Under the pieces are notes generated by a model. It worked only from the letters and a program-made list of their open reading frames with translations. It did not search any database and had not been told where the DNA came from. Positions 16,206 to 23,962 of a DNA stretch of 64,000 nucleotides are shown piece after piece. This DNA comes from Legionella_C dresdenensis (GTDB lineage: Bacteria > Pseudomonadota > Gammaproteobacteria > Legionellales > Legionellaceae), in NCBI RefSeq assembly GCF_042649825.1, contig NZ_JBHSAB010000023.1, positions 192,720-256,719 on the forward strand. The letters are read 5' to 3'. How positions within the stretch are numbered: position 1 is the stretch's first letter; each line of letters begins with the position of its first letter. A program made the translations under genes and the position numbers.

Positions 16206-17234
16206 ATGAACTCATTAAAACCTTTTTTGAAACCATTAAAAAAGCTTTCTTTTTCACTTAGAGATACTAATCATCCTCTTAAATCAAACAATGCATATAA
16301 TTCATTAGCACAGATATTTAATGTAGATGAAAGCTGGAAAAAAACTTCTCATCGTGTATTGTTAGAAAAAATATCAAACCAGCTTAATCATCAAGGCAAA
16401 ACTGCATGGGACGGTTATAAAAATCATATCCAAAATATATTCGATAATATAGATGTTGCATTTGTAAATTATAATTTTCTCGCTTCAAATTGGTTAGCCA
16501 TTGAGGATCCTGCTAGCATAAGATGGTATGACTATTTAAGGAAGTCTGATTACAAATTCCAAAATAGAATAGATTTATTAAATCACTACTTAACAGCACG
16601 ACAAGTAGAATTTAATCGTTGTGAATTAAAAAATTTAAATATGTTTGGAATTTTATTTACACCATCCTGGAAGTTGCGAGACTTAAATTCGATGGAGGAG
16701 TTTGATGTTGCCCTAAGAAATCAAATGAAAAAAAATTTTTTTAAATCAAATTTAGGCTGGCTATATCTCTATGACAGCCGGCTACTTTATTGTAATTTTG
16801 CTTATGACAATTTAAGGAATGCTATATTACATAACGTTGATTGTAGATATAGTTGCTTTTCAACAAAAGATGAATCCGGCGATATTATGGGGGCTAATTT
16901 TTCTTTTTGCAATGCAAGTTTTACAGATTTTTCCTATTGTTATGCACGTGAAGCAACGTTTTATCAAACAAATCTTGATTATGCCAGATTTGACCATGCT
17001 AATTTAATAGGACCTTTATTTATCAATTCAAGTCTAAAAAATGTATCATTTGCTAATTTAGAGAGAAATATACTTCATAATGCTTCTTTTAGGAACTCAA
17101 ATTTACAAGGAGCTGATTTCACAAATGTTAAGCTGTATAATGTGGATATGCGCGGATCGGATCTTCGATATGTAAAGGGTATCACATCCCTCACTTCTAA
17201 CTTAATTCATATTGATGAAAAAACGCGCTTTTAA
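16206..17234 (+). CDS. Pentapeptide-repeat protein
   Basis: A 342-residue protein. The N-terminal ~150 residues are helical and unrecognised. From about residue 195 the sequence turns into pentapeptide repeats with the A(D/N)LxN / F pattern: LLYCNFAYDNLRNAILHNVD, GANFSFCNASFTDFSYCYAR, EATFYQTNLDYARFDHANL, and SNLQGADFTNVKLYNVDMRG. These build a right-handed quadrilateral beta-helix. Roles in the family range from gyrase protection to effectors, and none can be assigned. I chose the ATG at 16206, six codons after an alternative TTG, because AAGGA sits about 7 bases before it. It is AT-rich like the rest of the island. Confidence 0.75.
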   Translation: MNSLKPFLKPLKKLSFSLRDTNHPLKSNNAYNSLAQIFNVDESWKKTSHRVLLEKISNQLNHQGKTAWDGYKNHIQNIFDNIDVAFVNYNFLASNWLAIEDPASIRWYDYLRKSDYKFQNRIDLLNHYLTARQVEFNRCELKNLNMFGILFTPSWKLRDLNSMEEFDVALRNQMKKNFFKSNLGWLYLYDSRLLYCNFAYDNLRNAILHNVDCRYSCFSTKDESGDIMGANFSFCNASFTDFSYCYAREATFYQTNLDYARFDHANLIGPLFINSSLKNVSFANLERNILHNASFRNSNLQGADFTNVKLYNVDMRGSDLRYVKGITSLTSNLIHIDEKTRF

Positions 17235-17644
17235 AATTTAATTAATTCTAGGCACCCTATTGGGTGCCCAAAAACGGTTGGATACGGGCGCATTCGATTG
17301 GACAAACTTTGATGTGACAATAGTATAAAGTATTGATATCACAAGAAATTAATGGATTTTTATGGGTAACGTCGGATCAATAATTTACTGTCTCATAAGG
17401 GGCAATGCGGAGGTTAGAATCTTCTCTGGGCCGTTCAATTCTATAAAAAGATCAACGCCAAAAGCATGGTAAGAGGTTTTGATAGTAAAGAACCGTGACC
17501 AGGTCTATTTTTAATGTTTTATAACATTCTATATGTTAAAATTTCCAGCATATTTATACCGGCGTGTACTAATACTCCCGTCATTACCTCGATAAAATTT
17601 AGCAACAAAGCGTCCTGATTGATTAGAAGGCATTGCGGAATTAA
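17235..17644. other. Gene-free stretch with hairpin and tRNA-Arg remnant
   Basis: Starts with a hairpin (GGCACCC tatt GGGTGCC, 17250-17268) that may end the pentapeptide gene. At 17391-17433 it holds a degenerate copy of the tRNA-Arg anticodon-to-acceptor half (TCATAAGGGGCA, then GGAGGTTAGAATCTTCTCTG). A TGGGTAACG stretch just before it resembles the sequence that follows the intact tRNA. I see no gene in the remaining ~200 bases before the first SDR gene. Confidence 0.7.
17391..17433 (+). repeat. Decayed tRNA-Arg 3'-half (internal att-like remnant)
   Basis: About 43 bases align with positions 14291-14332 of the intact tRNA, with roughly ten mismatches. The T-loop reads GTTAGAATC instead of GTTCGAATC. 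It is most easily read as an attachment-site remnant from an earlier insertion. Confidence 0.65.
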
Positions 17645-18307
17645 ATGAATAATCAAAAAAAGAATATTATAATCATTGGCAGAGGCGCCATTGGGCTAAA
17701 GATCGCCCAGAGGCTTGAAATGAATCATAAAATTAAAATTATTGATTTAAAAAAACCACTTAATATTAATCATTTTCAGTGTGATTTAACAAATAATGAG
17801 GAAGTAAAACAAACATTTAATATGTTATCAAAAGAGTTTAAGAAAATTGATATTCTTATTTTTGCTGCAGGAAAAGTACAATTTAAACCTATGCTTCATA
17901 CAAACCCTTCAGAAGTCCAAGATCTTATGAATATCAATTACATTTCAGTATGGAATTGTCTGCATGCAGCATCACCTCTTCTCATGAAAAGTAAATTTCC
18001 TTTAATTATCAATATAAATTCGATAAGTGAATATTTAACGCTAGAAGAAAATTCGACTTATGCCGCTTCAAAAGTAGCTACCTCTAAATTATTGGAAATC
18101 TTCACAGAAGAAAACAAAAAGATTAAATTATCGCAAATTTATCTGGGTGCTGTTAAATCAAAAGCCTGGGTAAAGTACCCAAGCTTTAAGCAAAAAAACA
18201 TGATAGACCCCAAATATGTCGCAAATATGATTGAATGGATTATTACTCATTCCCAATTGATGCATTTGGTGAAAATACAAATGACTCCACTAAAAGGGGT
18301 CTTATGA
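17645..18307 (+). CDS. SDR-type NAD(P)-binding oxidoreductase
   Basis: A 220-residue short-chain dehydrogenase/reductase-like protein. The cofactor loop is the unusual IIIIGRGAIGLKIAQRL (GxGxxG instead of TGxxxGxG), followed by DIDL-like chemistry in DLTNNEEVKQ, the FAAGKVQF turn in place of NNAG, MNINYISVWNCL, and the catalytic Ser and YxxxK in NINSISEY and YAASKVATSK. So the Ser-Tyr-Lys set is present. Its TGA overlaps the ATG of the next SDR gene (ATGA), showing translational coupling. GCGGA precedes the ATG. The substrate is unknown; two coupled SDRs plus a nucleosidase suggest a small modification pathway. Confidence 0.78.
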   Translation: MNNQKKNIIIIGRGAIGLKIAQRLEMNHKIKIIDLKKPLNINHFQCDLTNNEEVKQTFNMLSKEFKKIDILIFAAGKVQFKPMLHTNPSEVQDLMNINYISVWNCLHAASPLLMKSKFPLIININSISEYLTLEENSTYAASKVATSKLLEIFTEENKKIKLSQIYLGAVKSKAWVKYPSFKQKNMIDPKYVANMIEWIITHSQLMHLVKIQMTPLKGVL

Positions 18308-19047
18308 AACAGGATGTGGCTTTAATAACTGGGGCAAGTCAAGGAATAGGTAAAGAGATAGCCATCAAGCTTGCTCGCAATAATATTCATGTCCTTATCG
18401 TTGCAAGAAATATAAAAAAATTAAGTTTAGTCAAATTAGAGATCGAAAAAAACAATGGAATTTGTAGTTTATTTCAATGCGATATTACTAACTATGAACA
18501 AGTTAAAATACTTTTTGAAAAATTAACATCTGCAAACATAACTCCGAATATAATAATCAATAATGCAGGATTCGGTGGTGCTTTTTCAAGCTTAGAAGAC
18601 ATGTCGGTTGAAGAGTGGGATACTGTTTTTAATACTAATATAAAATCTATGTTTTATATCTTAAAAATAGCAATACCACACCTTAAAAAACATAATTCCG
18701 GAAGGATTATAAACATAGCCTCTGCTTATGGAGTCATCGGCGGAGAAAACTCAGTTGCTTATAGTGCCTCAAAACATGCTGTAATAGGATTAACAAAATC
18801 ATTAGCACTGGAACTGGCGGATTATAATATACAGTGTAATTCGGTGTTGCCTGGCTTCATACAATCAGAAATGTCTGAGAATAAAGAACACAAGGAATTG
18901 GCAAAAAAACTACCCACTAAAAAAATGGGACAACCTTCTGACATCTCTGATCTAATATTGTTTTTATCAATTATGAATTCGAGCTACATACATGGTTCAT
19001 CTATTTTGGTAGATGGCGGACTAACTGCAGGATTAAGATTTACGTAA
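18304..19047 (+). CDS. FabG-like short-chain dehydrogenase/reductase
   Basis: A 247-residue classical SDR. The cofactor loop is ALITGASQGIGKEIAIKLA, the structural motif IINNAGFGGAF, the catalytic part RIINIASAYGVIGGENSVAY followed by SASKHA (Ser-Tyr-Lys), and the end YIHGSSILVDGGLTAGLRF. These place it near 3-oxoacyl-ACP reductase/glucose dehydrogenase types. The frame is open 23 codons further upstream, but ATG at 18304 has AAGGGG before it and starts at the family N-terminus. It overlaps SDR gene 1 and lies 14 bp before the nucleosidase gene. An 85-bp copy of its middle recurs at 19912. Confidence 0.85.
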   Translation: MKQDVALITGASQGIGKEIAIKLARNNIHVLIVARNIKKLSLVKLEIEKNNGICSLFQCDITNYEQVKILFEKLTSANITPNIIINNAGFGGAFSSLEDMSVEEWDTVFNTNIKSMFYILKIAIPHLKKHNSGRIINIASAYGVIGGENSVAYSASKHAVIGLTKSLALELADYNIQCNSVLPGFIQSEMSENKEHKELAKKLPTKKMGQPSDISDLILFLSIMNSSYIHGSSILVDGGLTAGLRFT

Positions 19048-19061
19048 AAAAGGTTGATTTA

Positions 19062-19901
19062 ATGCGTATCATTATTTTAGGCGCTTTCCAGGATGAGTTA
19101 CCACATATCATCAGTAGTTTTTCCAATTTAAAAGAAATGATGGTATCTAAATGTCGCTGCCTCGCTGGGCAATGGAATAGTCATGATGTTTTTATTGCTC
19201 TATCAGGAATAGGGACAACTGCTTCTGCCATTACAACAACAATATTATGTGAAAACCTTCAACCAGATTTAATTATTTTTTGTGGTGTTGCTGGTGGGTT
19301 AAAGCAGGATCAGCAAATTGGCGATCTTGTTTTAGCAAACAAAATTATAGATGCTGATTTATATTTACTACCTAAGCTATTAAAAGATACACCCTATAAA
19401 AATGCCCTAATTGACCCACATACATTAAAAACAATTAGCTCTTATTTCTTTGTTAATAATAGTGTTAAAAACTTAATCGATAATTTTTCATTTGAACATC
19501 TTAAGCAAGGCGTTATTGTAACGAGTAATACATTTCCAGCGCCAAAGAGTTTATTTGAAGAAATTAAAAGTTTAAATTGCAGCGCTATAGAAATGGAAAG
19601 TGCTGGTGTATATAAGACCGTAGAGTATTATAATATACCGGTTATAACCATTCGTGCGATAAGTAATTTATTGGATGAGTGTGGTAATGATTTAGGGACG
19701 CATCCAGATGCCTTACAATTATGCTCAGAAAGATTAGCAGCTTGCCTTATGCGTCTTCTGCCCAAAGTCAATGACCTTATAGCAGTAGATAAAATATCAA
19801 AGATTGATTGGTGTAAGAGCATGTTTCAATCTAAAAAAACCGAGGGCAGTGATTTAAATCCCCTAGCCACCCAAGCGGGTGTAGGTACAGTTCCATCATA
19901 A
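19062..19901 (+). CDS. MTA/SAH-nucleosidase-superfamily protein
   Basis: A 279-residue member of the purine nucleoside phosphorylase/MTAN superfamily. N-terminal MRIIILGAFQDELPHIISS carries the Glu of the active site. IALSGIGTTASAITTTILCE is the usual sugar-binding glycine segment, DLIIFCGVAGGLKQDQQIGD follows, and IEMESAGVYKTVEYYNIP with RAISN provides the substrate-binding Glu-Met-Glu. MTAN, futalosine hydrolase and aminodeoxyfutalosine nucleosidase share this layout, so the base and sugar substrate cannot be decided. A ~35-residue tail (…LNPLATQAGVGTVPS) extends past the fold. It is the third gene of the SDR cassette. Confidence 0.8.
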   Translation: MRIIILGAFQDELPHIISSFSNLKEMMVSKCRCLAGQWNSHDVFIALSGIGTTASAITTTILCENLQPDLIIFCGVAGGLKQDQQIGDLVLANKIIDADLYLLPKLLKDTPYKNALIDPHTLKTISSYFFVNNSVKNLIDNFSFEHLKQGVIVTSNTFPAPKSLFEEIKSLNCSAIEMESAGVYKTVEYYNIPVITIRAISNLLDECGNDLGTHPDALQLCSERLAACLMRLLPKVNDLIAVDKISKIDWCKSMFQSKKTEGSDLNPLATQAGVGTVPS

Positions 19902-19911
19902 AATAATTCCC

Positions 19912-19996
19912 AATATAAAAGCTATGTTTTATATCTTAAAAGCAGCAATACTTCACATTAAAAAACATCATTCTGGAAGGATTATAAACATAGCCT
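19912..19996 (+). pseudogene. 85-bp duplicate fragment of the FabG-like SDR gene
   Basis: This stretch matches 18637-18721 in the SDR gene (around the MFYILKIAIPHLKKH and RIINIAS codons) with only a handful of substitutions and no gaps, but has no start and no continuation. It lies between the nucleosidase gene and the right tRNA remnant. It is probably left from recombination between two related copies of this cassette. Confidence 0.8.
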
Positions 19997-20063
19997 TATT
20001 GAATTAAAGCAATTTATGGATAATAATGGATTCATCAGGGCAAATAGTCGCGCGCTTCCAGAG

Positions 20064-20104
20064 AGCGAGGTTAAAATCCTCTCTCAATGACGCCAATGAT
20101 ATCA
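20064..20104 (+). repeat. Right boundary: decayed tRNA-Arg 3' end (attR-like)
   Basis: Aligns with the T-arm and acceptor end of the intact tRNA and its first downstream bases: GAGGTTAAAATCCTCTC against GAGGTTCGAATCCTCTC, then GACGCCAATGATATCA against GACGCCAATGAAATCA. This marks the likely right end of the island. Confidence 0.7.
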
Positions 20105-20180
20105 AAAAATTATCAATAAAATTTTTAAAAATATTATTACTTTCAGGGACATGGTAAGGTTCCTAAAAAGGGTTTTGTAA

Positions 20181-20537
20181 ATGAATACAGAAAAACTATT
20201 TTCATATGGCACACTTCAATACGAAACGGTACAACTCGCTAATTTCGGCCGTACGTTAGAGGGCAACAAAGATCAATTACCTGGATATGAACTCGCTATG
20301 TTAGAAATCACTGATCCTGATGTAATTGCTACTAGCGGTGAAGCCTTCCACCCGATCATTAGTTACACAGGTAATTCAGCTAACTGCGTCGACGGAATGG
20401 TATTTGATATTAGCGAAGAAGAATTAAGATGCGCCGATTCTTATGAAGTCGCTGACTATAAACGGATAAAGGTTATGCTTTCATCGGGAATATCTGCTTG
20501 GGTCTATGTGAATACTGTCACCGAGGTAGCCGAGTGA
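20181..20537 (+). CDS. Gamma-glutamylcyclotransferase-like (AIG2-type) protein
   Basis: A 118-residue AIG2/GGCT-fold protein. It starts MNTEKLFSYGTLQYETVQ with the invariant YGTL nucleotide-like motif, has the conserved GMVFDISEEELRCADSYEVA with the catalytic-type Glu, and ends in YKRIKVMLSSGISAWVYV. Family members cleave gamma-glutamyl amines or peptides to 5-oxoproline; the substrate here is unknown. AAGGG precedes the ATG. Its TGA overlaps the GTG of the following DUF1543 gene, so the two form a coupled pair just outside the island's right edge. Confidence 0.83.
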   Translation: MNTEKLFSYGTLQYETVQLANFGRTLEGNKDQLPGYELAMLEITDPDVIATSGEAFHPIISYTGNSANCVDGMVFDISEEELRCADSYEVADYKRIKVMLSSGISAWVYVNTVTEVAE

Positions 20538-21049
20538 AGCTATTTGTTATTTATATTGGCGGTGCGCATGAAAAATCCCTTATTGAACTCCATGACATGC
20601 GGTTTGTGGTTGCCAATACAATTGAAGAAACCTATGAGACTCTGCGGAACACTTGGTGGGGGATTCCAACAAGTTTACACCTCGATGCTTGGGGAGTGCT
20701 AAATTATGCAGATGGGTATAGTCTCAAAATATCTCATACTCCACCTGAACAAAATGATAAGAAATTGTATTTCGTTAATTTAGGCGGTTATGACAGCCAT
20801 CAATTTACAGAATTACATCAGAATGTTTTTGTTGTAGCTCCTGATGAAGCTCAAGCCAAGCATAAAGCGGTTCAACAAATTACGCAATGGGAGTCCCCGC
20901 ACCGTGACTATCTCCATCAAATTGATATTCTTCTAGATGTTAACCAGTTGTTAGCGACAAGTAATTATTATCTTCATCTGGAAAAAGAAACAAACCCTCA
21001 ACCATTTGAATTTACTTGTCGGTATACTCCCATTGGTAAATTGCGTTAA
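20534..21049 (+). CDS. DUF1543-family protein
   Basis: A 171-residue protein starting at GTG (VKLFVIYIGGAHEKSLIE), overlapping the stop of the preceding gene as GTGA; a frame extension to 20498 has no better start. The pattern LFVIYIGG, HDMRFVVANTIEETYETLRN, WWGIPTSLHLDAWGVLN and KLYFVNLGGYDSHQFTELHQ is that of DUF1543, a family made of two related half-domains with no known function. Here the two halves are about residues 1-75 and 80-165. It is co-transcribed with the AIG2-type gene. Confidence 0.82.
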   Translation: MKLFVIYIGGAHEKSLIELHDMRFVVANTIEETYETLRNTWWGIPTSLHLDAWGVLNYADGYSLKISHTPPEQNDKKLYFVNLGGYDSHQFTELHQNVFVVAPDEAQAKHKAVQQITQWESPHRDYLHQIDILLDVNQLLATSNYYLHLEKETNPQPFEFTCRYTPIGKLR

Positions 21050-21118
21050 ACTGCGCCGGTTGAGAGTTGCCTATTAATTCATAGAGCCTGGTTATCTGTT
21101 TCTCGTAACACGATGCCT

Positions 21119-21158
21119 GGAGTCTCAATTATCCGGAATTCCGGATAACTGAGACTCC
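21119..21158. repeat. 40-bp near-perfect palindrome
   Basis: Two 20-base arms meet without a loop (centre GGAA/TTCC) with a single mismatch. It sits between two convergent genes (DUF1543 on plus, a hypothetical on minus), 16 bp before the latter's stop. It could act as a bidirectional terminator, although there is no T-run. Confidence 0.8.
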
Positions 21159-21173
21159 GAGAATAAGAAGCGG

Positions 21174-22142
21174 CTAGCAGGCAGATAAAGAGCGGGCAGC
21201 CTGGAGGAGTTGCTCCAATTTCTCCGTTATCCATTCCGGCGGTTCAAGAGGCGGCAGGTGATGCGAGCTGAACAAACCATGGGTATTCACCAGTGTAACC
21301 GCCGTACGTACCGGAATGGAAAGCAGGTATCCAGTGTAAAGCAACCATATCATAAACATCATTGCCTCATCAGTATCTTTTTTTGACGATGCGTCTGGAT
21401 TATTCTCACAAGATTTCCGCTTTACAATATCATCCACAAATAGAACCATAAATGTCATTATACAAAAATAAAACATTTCGATATAAACCCTGGATGCCTC
21501 TGCATCAAGTTGTTGATTATAGATGCTTACTGTCCACTGGAGTTGGGAGCGATGGTTATATTGTTTATTATAACAAGCCAGCAGCCAGGTTATGTCGTCA
21601 ATAGTAAGAAAATTAAACAGGTTTGTTTCCCAATCAGAGGTTATCTCAACAAGTTCCCAGCGTGGTATCCTGGTCTCATTGAACTTTCTTTTTGTCTCAT
21701 CGATACAAAAACGTATCATTTCAAGCTTATTAGGTAACGAGCCTTTGATTACAAACTGCAAGAGGCGAGCTCGTGATTGATAGCCGAGAACAGTTAATGC
21801 CTTCTCAAAAACTAATTTTAGTGTTTGTAATCGTTGCCTGGATCCCTTCAGGCGGCTGAGTAAATCGCCGTGGGCAGAAAGATGCTCAATAGCCCGCCAA
21901 CAATCTGCGGCTGTTGATTGTAAAGCTAAATTAATACATTGATCCAATTGGCCCCTTAATTTGTTGTGTTGAGGCGTCTTGTGTGGTGTTTTCTCCAAAG
22001 CAGCTGCAATATAACCGAGATAATTAACGCTCAACGGAGTATCCGAACTGCCGGATTCACTATCATACAACAATTTTCGAACCTCCTTTGGGAGCTCCAT
22101 CTCAACATGCGCACCAGATTGCTTATTTCCAACCTTTTTCAT
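21174..22142 (-). CDS. Hypothetical protein with two C-terminal membrane helices
   Basis: A 322-residue protein I do not recognise. Residues 1-200 are helical and charged. Two hydrophobic stretches follow near residues 225-245 (YFCIMTFMVLFVDDIV) and 270-295 (MMFMIWLLYTGYLLSIPV), separated by a hydrophilic KRKSCENNPDASSKK loop. The C-terminus is Pro- and Leu-rich (HLPPLEPPEWITEKLEQLL). I chose ATG at 22142 because GAGG lies 8 bases upstream; a TTG at 22157 is the alternative. The two-helix hairpin near the C-terminus is frequent among Legionella effectors, but that is only suggestive. Confidence 0.6.
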   Translation of the reverse strand: MKKVGNKQSGAHVEMELPKEVRKLLYDSESGSSDTPLSVNYLGYIAAALEKTPHKTPQHNKLRGQLDQCINLALQSTAADCWRAIEHLSAHGDLLSRLKGSRQRLQTLKLVFEKALTVLGYQSRARLLQFVIKGSLPNKLEMIRFCIDETKRKFNETRIPRWELVEITSDWETNLFNFLTIDDITWLLACYNKQYNHRSQLQWTVSIYNQQLDAEASRVYIEMFYFCIMTFMVLFVDDIVKRKSCENNPDASSKKDTDEAMMFMIWLLYTGYLLSIPVRTAVTLVNTHGLFSSHHLPPLEPPEWITEKLEQLLQAARSLSAC

Positions 22143-22298
22143 ATTACAACCTCGCAAAAATTCTAAACTATAGCCTGATAATAATCATTCGAATCTTACT
22201 CCAAGATATACTATGAGAAAACCCTGGTTTTGAAGCCAATTATTTTTCGGAGGAATAAAACTTGTTGAAGCCAATCCGTCAATCTTGAGGTTCTTGAG

Positions 22299-22346
22299 TT
22301 AAGGGTACTGTCATTCCCGCGAAGGCGGGGCTGACAGTATCCTTAA
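22299..22346. terminator. REP-containing inverted repeat downstream of a minus-strand gene
   Basis: Arms TTAAGG-TACTGTCA and TGACAGTA-CCTTAA enclose a REP-like core CCCGCGAAGGCGGG. It lies 18 bp after the stop of the 22364-23680 gene and probably ends its transcript. The core belongs to the same palindrome class as the array at 8022-8640. Confidence 0.6.
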
Positions 22347-22363
22347 TTTAATGGCTGTGGAGC

Positions 22364-23680
22364 CTAGAATGTACCAGGCTTTGAGGGGGCAGGCTTTGAG
22401 TAATGATCGCTGATGAGCGATTTTATTTCAGCTGGTCTATACAGATTGCTTTCAAAGAAATTGAAAGCAATGCGCTCTGCGATTTCATAAGGGATAACAG
22501 GTAATGGTGGAACTTCACTATCCAGACGTTTTGATGGTTCTTTCTCTTCCTGAATTCGAATAGCCTGATTAAAGAAGCGCAGCGATTTTGTTGCTGTATG
22601 ATAATTTTGGGCTTTCGCATAGATTTGGGTCAGAATACTGGCAGTTTGTGATTGAGTGCCTGAAGTTGCCTGGTCTAACGGAGCTGCTTGTTCTTGCTGA
22701 ACTACCTGCTCTATCTGAGCTAGCTGCTCTATCTGCTCTCCCCGCGCCTCTTGTTCTACTGGAGTCATCTGCTCTAGTTGCTTTTTAATAAGAGTGACTG
22801 ATTCAGCCGGCAATTTTCTAAATGCTTCAAAAACAGATTTTACATCAGATTGTTTAACCAGCTCATCAACTTTATCTTTAAAATGCTCTGTCAAACAACC
22901 AAGTATTCGAAGATCCTGACGCTTGATAGCCAAAGCAAGCGACGCAGGAGTAATATTTACCCCCCTCTCCAGTAATTGTTTTAATCGAAGATGATTGCCG
23001 TAGCTGATACATTGATCCAGCATATTAGAATCAGGATTATTATTCATGTGGTAATTAATAATCTTAAAGCCATGAAAGGCTAAGTGTTCACCATCTCCTT
23101 CAGCTATAAAAGCTTCTTTTACGAGTTCTTCATTAGCATGAACAGGTACTTTACATTTTATAAGAATATCTTCAATCCTAAAGTCATTTTGTGCTTGGCC
23201 ACAGTCAAAGGCCCGCTTAATAAGCTCTTTTGATAAGCTGTCCGGTTCGTTCGATTTAAAATAATTTTCCAGTAACGGGGCCAGTATCATGCAATTAGCT
23301 GCATTAATTGCGGCTTCAATATGGAGAGGTAAAATTTTAAAACGATCCAGATTAGCCATAATAACCTCATAATTTTTTTGTATCGCATAGCTTAAAACAG
23401 CATCTGATGGTCTAGTATGGAGGCCGATTGCCAGAGAAAATGCTGCCGAGGCAGGTCCGTCAAGCCCCTCTTGCGCTTCGAGGCTAATATCAATTAATTT
23501 GTTTAAAACTTCTTCGGACATATTGATTTGCTCAGCATGTAAAAATATATCGCGAATAATTATAATATTTCCAGTCTTGTATGCGGATTCAATACATTCA
23601 GGTGTTAATTCTTCGTTCTTATTAATTAACAGCATAGCGGTTGTAAAGTTATTAGTTTGTATTGCTTCTATCAGTTTCAT
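22364..23680 (-). CDS. Helical-repeat (degenerate ankyrin-like) protein, possible effector
   Basis: A 438-residue protein with no firm family match. The first ~290 residues are built from helix pairs of ankyrin-like spacing (LIEAIQTNNFTTAMLLINK, AVLSYAIQKNYEVIMANLD, QCISYGNHLRLKQLLERGVN, ALAIKRQDLRILGCL), but the TPLH consensus is lost. A Glu/Gln-rich segment follows (VEQEARGEQIEQLAQIEQVV), then a conserved-looking tail EIAERIAFNFFESNLYRPAE and a short Ser/Pro end. I chose ATG at 23680 over a TTG four codons upstream. A good promoter lies ~30 bp upstream. Architecture and location suggest a Dot/Icm effector; this is inference only. Confidence 0.6.
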   Translation of the reverse strand: MKLIEAIQTNNFTTAMLLINKNEELTPECIESAYKTGNIIIIRDIFLHAEQINMSEEVLNKLIDISLEAQEGLDGPASAAFSLAIGLHTRPSDAVLSYAIQKNYEVIMANLDRFKILPLHIEAAINAANCMILAPLLENYFKSNEPDSLSKELIKRAFDCGQAQNDFRIEDILIKCKVPVHANEELVKEAFIAEGDGEHLAFHGFKIINYHMNNNPDSNMLDQCISYGNHLRLKQLLERGVNITPASLALAIKRQDLRILGCLTEHFKDKVDELVKQSDVKSVFEAFRKLPAESVTLIKKQLEQMTPVEQEARGEQIEQLAQIEQVVQQEQAAPLDQATSGTQSQTASILTQIYAKAQNYHTATKSLRFFNQAIRIQEEKEPSKRLDSEVPPLPVIPYEIAERIAFNFFESNLYRPAEIKSLISDHYSKPAPSKPGTF

Positions 23681-23709
23681 AAAATATGCCAAATGCTCAG
23701 GATTTATCC

Positions 23710-23738
23710 ATTATAACAGATTTACATTTTTTTTGTAA
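23710..23738 (-). promoter_or_regulatory. Sigma-70-type promoter of the helical-repeat gene
   Basis: On the minus strand TTACAA and TATAAT are separated by exactly 17 bases, with the -10 box about 30 bases before the ATG at 23680. Confidence 0.5.
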
Positions 23739-23901
23739 TATTTTTTATCATTTAGAACTTTATTTGATTATTTTTCTTGTACCTAAAAATAATAATTTTT
23801 TACTTACAATTAAGCAGCGTGCACAAGGCCAAAAGATTGTCATGCGCAAAGACTGGGTAAATTTAATGGAGCAACGTACTCAGGATTTATTGATATGGAG
23901 T

Positions 23902-23922
23902 GTTGGGCTTTACAGCCCAAAC
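23902..23922. terminator. GTTGGGC-type hairpin after the hemerythrin gene
   Basis: Arms TTGGGCT and AGCCCAA around TTAC. It lies about 40 bp beyond the stop of the minus-strand hemerythrin gene. It belongs to the repeated hairpin family also seen at 36340 and 63934. Confidence 0.5.
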
Positions 23923-23962
23923 TACTCTGATTTAATTTAAAACCGTTTTTTCCCAACCAGCT

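Larger units (their letters stand above)
14299..20104. mobile_element. Genomic island integrated at tRNA-Arg(CCT), decayed, no integrase left
   Basis: The segment between the 3' end of tRNA-Arg and a degenerate copy of that end at 20064-20104 is visibly richer in A+T than both flanks. It holds typical accessory cargo: a Panacea toxin-antitoxin pair, remnants of YhcG and RhuM genes, a pentapeptide-repeat protein and an SDR-SDR-nucleosidase cassette. A third tRNA-like remnant at 17391 splits it into two parts of ~3.1 and ~2.7 kb, suggesting two successive insertions. No integrase, excisionase or mobilisation gene is visible, so it looks immobile now. The right copy keeps GACGCCAATGATATCA against GACGCCAATGAAATCA beside the intact tRNA. 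Confidence 0.75.
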
